The translations under genes and the position numbers were made by a program. Below are positions 61,022-64,000 of a stretch of DNA of 64,000 nt, in pieces. The stretch comes from Salvelinus alpinus (taxonomy: Eukaryota > Chordata > Actinopteri > Salmoniformes > Salmonidae), in assembly GCF_045679555.1 (NCBI RefSeq), contig NC_092120.1, positions 10,163,305 to 10,227,304 on the forward strand. The letters run 5' to 3'. The first letter of the stretch is position 1; every line of letters starts with the position of its first letter. The notes under the pieces are model-generated. The model ran no database searches, was not told where the DNA came from, and saw only the letters and a list, made by a program, of their open reading frames with translations.

Positions 61022-61811
61022 TTGGTCCAGAGGAATACGGCTGTGCTCTCCGAGGTGCCAGGGCGCATGGATCTCGTGGATCATCATATCCACACACGTC
61101 CAGGAGAAAAAGTGAGTAAACGGCCATACCGGATACCAGAAGTCCGGAGGGCGGCAGTTCAGTGGGGAGGGATGACAATGCTAGAGATGGAAGTACTGGA
61201 GGAGTCCCACAGTGAGTGGTCTAGCCCTATAGTGCTGGTATCGAAAGCAGACAGAACCGTCCGCTTCTGCAATGACTTCTGGGGCCTGAACGAGGTCGGT
61301 AAATTTGAAGCCTACCCCATGCTCCGGGTGGAAGAACTGATCGATTGCTTGAGGAAGGCAAGATACTTCAGCACCTTGGACCTGACAAAGGGGTACTGGC
61401 AGAGGACTCCCGGGGAAGGACGGCCTTCTCCACCCCGTGGGGGGGTGGGGGCTATACCACTACCGGGTTCTTCCTTTCGGGCTCCACGGGGCCCCAGCGA
61501 CCATTCAGCGACTCATGGACCGCGTCCTGCACCCGCACAGTGAGTACTCTACTGCTTATTTGGATGATATAATTGTGCAGAGTGACACTTGGGAGTCCCA
61601 TCTCTGTAGGTTACAGGCAGTGGTGGATGCGCTAAGGGATGCGGGGCTGACCGCGAACCCCCACAAGTGCAAGCAGGGCTACGCCAAGGTGGAGTACCTG
61701 GGCTATCAAATTGGGCGGGGAAATGTGAAGCCCCAAGAAACAAAATCACTGCCATTAGGGAATAGCCTGTCCCCCGAACCAAGAGACAGGTCAAGTCGTT
61801 CCTGGGGTTAG
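61022..61811 (+). pseudogene. Gypsy reverse transcriptase remnant
   Basis: Blocks: KRPYRIPEVRR, SSPIVLVSKADRTVRFCNDF, STLDLTKGYWQ, then after a frameshift LYHYRVLPFGLHGAPATIQR and the catalytic YLDDIIV. It directly follows the integrase part. Confidence 0.78.
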
Positions 61812-62398
61812 CAGGCTATTACAGTCGATTTCTACCTAACTTTGCCACGATAGCTTCACCCCTCACAGACCTAACGAAGGCACAACTACCCCAGACGGTG
61901 CGGTGGACGGAGGACACAGAGGCGGCGTTCCAGGCCCTGAAGGAAGCGCTATGTTCGCACCCAGTACTCGTCACCCCGGACTTCTCAAAACACCTCCTGG
62001 TCCAGACAAACGCGTCTGACACAGGGGTAGGGGCCGTCTTGTCCCAAGAGCAGGAAGGCAAGGAGCACGCAATCGTGTATGTCAGCAGGAAGCTTCTCCT
62101 GAGGGAGAAGTACTCGATTGTCGAGAAGGAGTGCCTTGCCGTGAAGTGGGCACTGGACACCCTCAAGTATTACCTCCTCGGGAGGAAGTTCACCCTGATC
62201 ACTGACCATGCCCCCCTTGTGTGGATGGCAAGAGGTAAGGGCACGAATGACCGTGTCACCTGCCGGTTCCTGTCCTTAGAGCAATTCTCTTTCTCTGTCA
62301 TCCACAGGTCGGGGGCCCAGCACGGCAATGCGAATGCCCTCTCCAGGAGGGATGCAAACCTAGCCCTGAGCATGCCTCCCTCACACTGTCAGGGCTAA
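61812..62398 (+). pseudogene. Gypsy RNase H remnant
   Basis: Tether region FLGLAGYYSRFLPNF, then LVQTNASDTGVGAVLSQ, where the catalytic Asp normally in TDAS is Asn, then VEKECLAVKWALDTLKYYLL, TDHAPLVWM and the end GNANALSRRDA. A stop and the polypurine tract follow at once, so no integrase lies downstream. Confidence 0.78.
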
Positions 62399-62411
62399 GG
62401 GGGAGGGGGGA

Positions 62412-62682
62412 TGGTATCTCGGGAGGTCTACCCCGGGGGTTGGTGATAGAGGGGAGGTACGTGCTGCGACGTTGGCTCCCTCTGCTGGGAGTACACGGGC
62501 TGGGCACCCTGACACGCATGGCTCCAAGCAGAGGTAATTAGGGGAAAGTGCCAAGCCAAATCTACGTGATTTCGTTGTTATGTTTATTTTATTGCCTAGT
62601 AAAGTCGTGTTTGCTGACTAGAACCTCCCTGTCTCTGTGTTAATCTCTGCACGCTCAACCCAACACCCCACGGTTTACCACA
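62412..62682 (+). repeat. 3' LTR of the gypsy element, internally deleted
   Basis: 271 bp, against 350 bp in the 5' LTR. A segment of roughly 90 bp is missing between two GCCAA copies (5' LTR: aaagtgccaacc ... gagccaaacc; here aaagtgccaagccaaatc). Confidence 0.8.
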
Positions 62683-62847
62683 TTGGCCACAAGGGAGATA
62701 AACCGCTTGGTTGAAATCCAGTTCACTGGCAAATATGATTTACGAGGGGCGTCTCCCTTTCTTGTTTTTCTCCTACTATAATAATTGTTTTATTTGTCAA
62801 AGGGATTTGTTGAGTTTATTGATCTGTAAACTGCTGTTGGGTAAGAG

Positions 62848-63342
62848 TGTCACGTTCCTGACCTGTTTTCTGTTAGTTTTGTATGTGTTAGTTGGTCAGG
62901 ACGTGAGTTTGGGTGGGCAGTCTATGTTTTCTGTTTCTATGTTGGTTTAAAGGGTGACCTGATATGGCTCTCAATTAGAGGCAGGTGGTTTTCATTTCCT
63001 CTGATTGAGAGTCATATTAAGGTAGGTGTTTTCACACTGTTTGTTTGTGGGTGGTTGTCTCCTGTGTCAGTGTCTGTATGTTACGCCACACGGGACTGTT
63101 CCGGTTTTTGTTTGTTTGTTCGTTTTATGTAGTCTGTTTCCTGGTTCATGCGTTCTTCACGTTGTATGTAAGTTCGGGTCCAGGTCTGTCTACATTCGTT
63201 TATTTGTTTTGTAATTATTCAAGTGTTCGTCGTGTTCTTCAGTTTTTTGTTTATTAAATCATTATGTATTCACAACCCGCTGCAGTTTGGTCGAATCACT
63301 ACTCCTCCTCTTCGTATGAAGAGGAGGAGGAAGCCCGTTACA
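62848..63342 (+). mobile_element. Solo LTR (495 bp) with 5-bp target duplication AAGAG
   Basis: Begins TGTCACGTTCCTGACC, ends AAGCCCGTTACA and is flanked by AAGAG at 62843-62847 and 63343-63347. Same family as 39059-39463. Confidence 0.88.
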
Positions 63343-63347
63343 AAGAG

Positions 63348-63835
63348 GGCATAGAAGAGAGGAAAGATAAGCCCTAGAGAAAGAATACCACAAAAATGTG
63401 AAGGGGAAGGAAGACATTAGGGTGAGGAAAAGACTATGCAGGATTCTACAGCTCTTCAGGGAACAGAGGAAGGATTAGAGCGGCCACAATGTTCATGGCA
63501 TTCACATGGAAATGTACAGAATGCATTTTTCACTCGAGCATTTTGCTTCACCTACACAGCCTGCTTATAATGTATGGGGCCCTAGCTTTATTTTAAATAG
63601 AATATCAGAAGGCAATGACTATTATAATCTGCCCACGCCAGGTCTCAAGAAATGTCTCTCTGCTATTACATATGCCTGATGATGAAGAAATGGCAGTAGG
63701 TTGTCAGTCAGTCACAAAGCAACGATTTTGTCTTGAAACAATGAAGATGGGTGGAAAGCATTTTTGAAAAGGTATGACAATCATACATTTTACATGAGTG
63801 AGAGTTATGACTTGACATGTACAAAATAGGGTAAG
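63348..63835. other. Sequence without recognised features
   Basis: No gene or repeat recognised between the solo LTR and the SINE. Confidence 0.5.
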
Positions 63836-63839
63836 GGGG

Positions 63840-64000
63840 ATAGTGAATGCATTCAACTGAAATGTGTCTTCTGCATTTAACACAACCCCTCTGAATCAGA
63901 GAGGTGCGAGGGGCTTCCTTAATCGACATCCACTTCATCGACCCCCATGGAGCAGTTAACTGCCTTGCTCAAGGGCAGAACAGCAGATTTTACCACCTTA
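63840..64000 (-). repeat. tRNA-derived SINE, reaching the window edge
   Basis: Reverse complement of the SINE body at 6780-6985: shared gaatgcattcaactgaaatg, cccctctgaatcagagaggt and cttgctcaagggcagaac. It is cut by the end of the window. Confidence 0.75.

Larger units (their letters stand above)
58948..62682 (+). mobile_element. Degenerate Ty3/gypsy LTR retrotransposon, integrase-first (Gmr1-like) order
   Basis: 5' LTR 58948-59297 and 3' LTR 62412-62682 share ends TGGTAT and ACCACA. Internal order: gag remnant, integrase, reverse transcriptase, RNase H, polypurine tract (62397-62411). No integrase follows RNase H. I recall a described group of fish gypsy-like elements (Gmr1) with this order. 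Zinc knuckle and protease appear deleted between gag and integrase, and frameshifts occur throughout, so it cannot be active. The two LTRs differ at about a dozen positions, so it is not a very recent insertion. Confidence 0.82.

Noticed and set aside
58948-62682. Endogenous retrovirus
   Set aside because: No envelope-like region between RNase H and the 3' LTR, and gypsy-type motifs with integrase upstream of RT. It is better called an LTR retrotransposon.

Overview
The window reads as nuclear DNA of a salmonid fish (Salmo, Oncorhynchus or a relative). I infer this from dense salmonid-type repeats: Sleeping Beauty-like and other Tc1/mariner copies, HpaI-type tRNA-derived SINEs and several solo LTRs. 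They surround compact vertebrate genes with GT-AG introns. I place the genus no further, and every family name rests on recognition from memory, not a search.

Layout. (1) 3367-19846, minus strand: crtc2, the CREB-regulated transcription coactivator 2, in 14 coding exons (828 aa as assembled), with a long 3' UTR to its left and a promoter near 19.85-20.1 kb. Its introns hold a Tc1 element nested inside another Tc1, a Tc1-type derivative and SINEs. (2) 21310-24386, minus: slc39a1 (ZIP1 zinc transporter) in 3 coding exons. As written it carries a frameshift and an in-frame TAG, so I call it a probable pseudogene. (3) 24.4-30.1 kb: repeats (LTR fragment, L2-like LINE fragment, Tc1 copy carrying a solo LTR) and the broken remains of an NAT16/histidine N-acetyltransferase-like gene on the minus strand. 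(4) 31465-34713, plus: creb3l4, a membrane-anchored bZIP factor, intact in 9 coding exons (440 aa). (5) 35.6-43.8 kb: an L1-like LINE on the plus strand, cut up by younger insertions: two solo LTRs directly, and a Tc1 copy that itself carries an L2-like LINE and another solo LTR. A minisatellite made from L1 coding sequence lies beside it. (6) 43.85-45.26 kb: a different degenerate LINE whose tail stops about 110 bp before (7) ilf2, plus strand, 45359-52579, 13 coding exons, 392 aa, intact. (8) 53-64 kb: no host gene recognised; Tc1 pieces, MITEs, a degenerate Ty3/gypsy element (58948-62682) with integrase upstream of reverse transcriptase, another solo LTR and a SINE.

How the genes relate. 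crtc2-slc39a1-creb3l4 is the same order and orientation as on human 1q21.3. ilf2 is also on human 1q21 but, as I recall, on the other side of CRTC2, so local order has changed. CRTC2 (cAMP/Ca-regulated coactivator) and CREB3L4 (ER/Golgi stress bZIP) are both CREB-pathway proteins but are divergently placed and need not be co-regulated. Decay of slc39a1 would fit loss of one duplicate after the salmonid genome duplication; that is inference.

I found no undescribed multi-gene system. The most useful signals are the two slc39a1 lesions, a possible intronic polyadenylation isoform of crtc2, a splice donor inside a GT microsatellite in creb3l4, the integrase-first gypsy element, and a set of insertions whose target-site duplications allow the order of events to be read.
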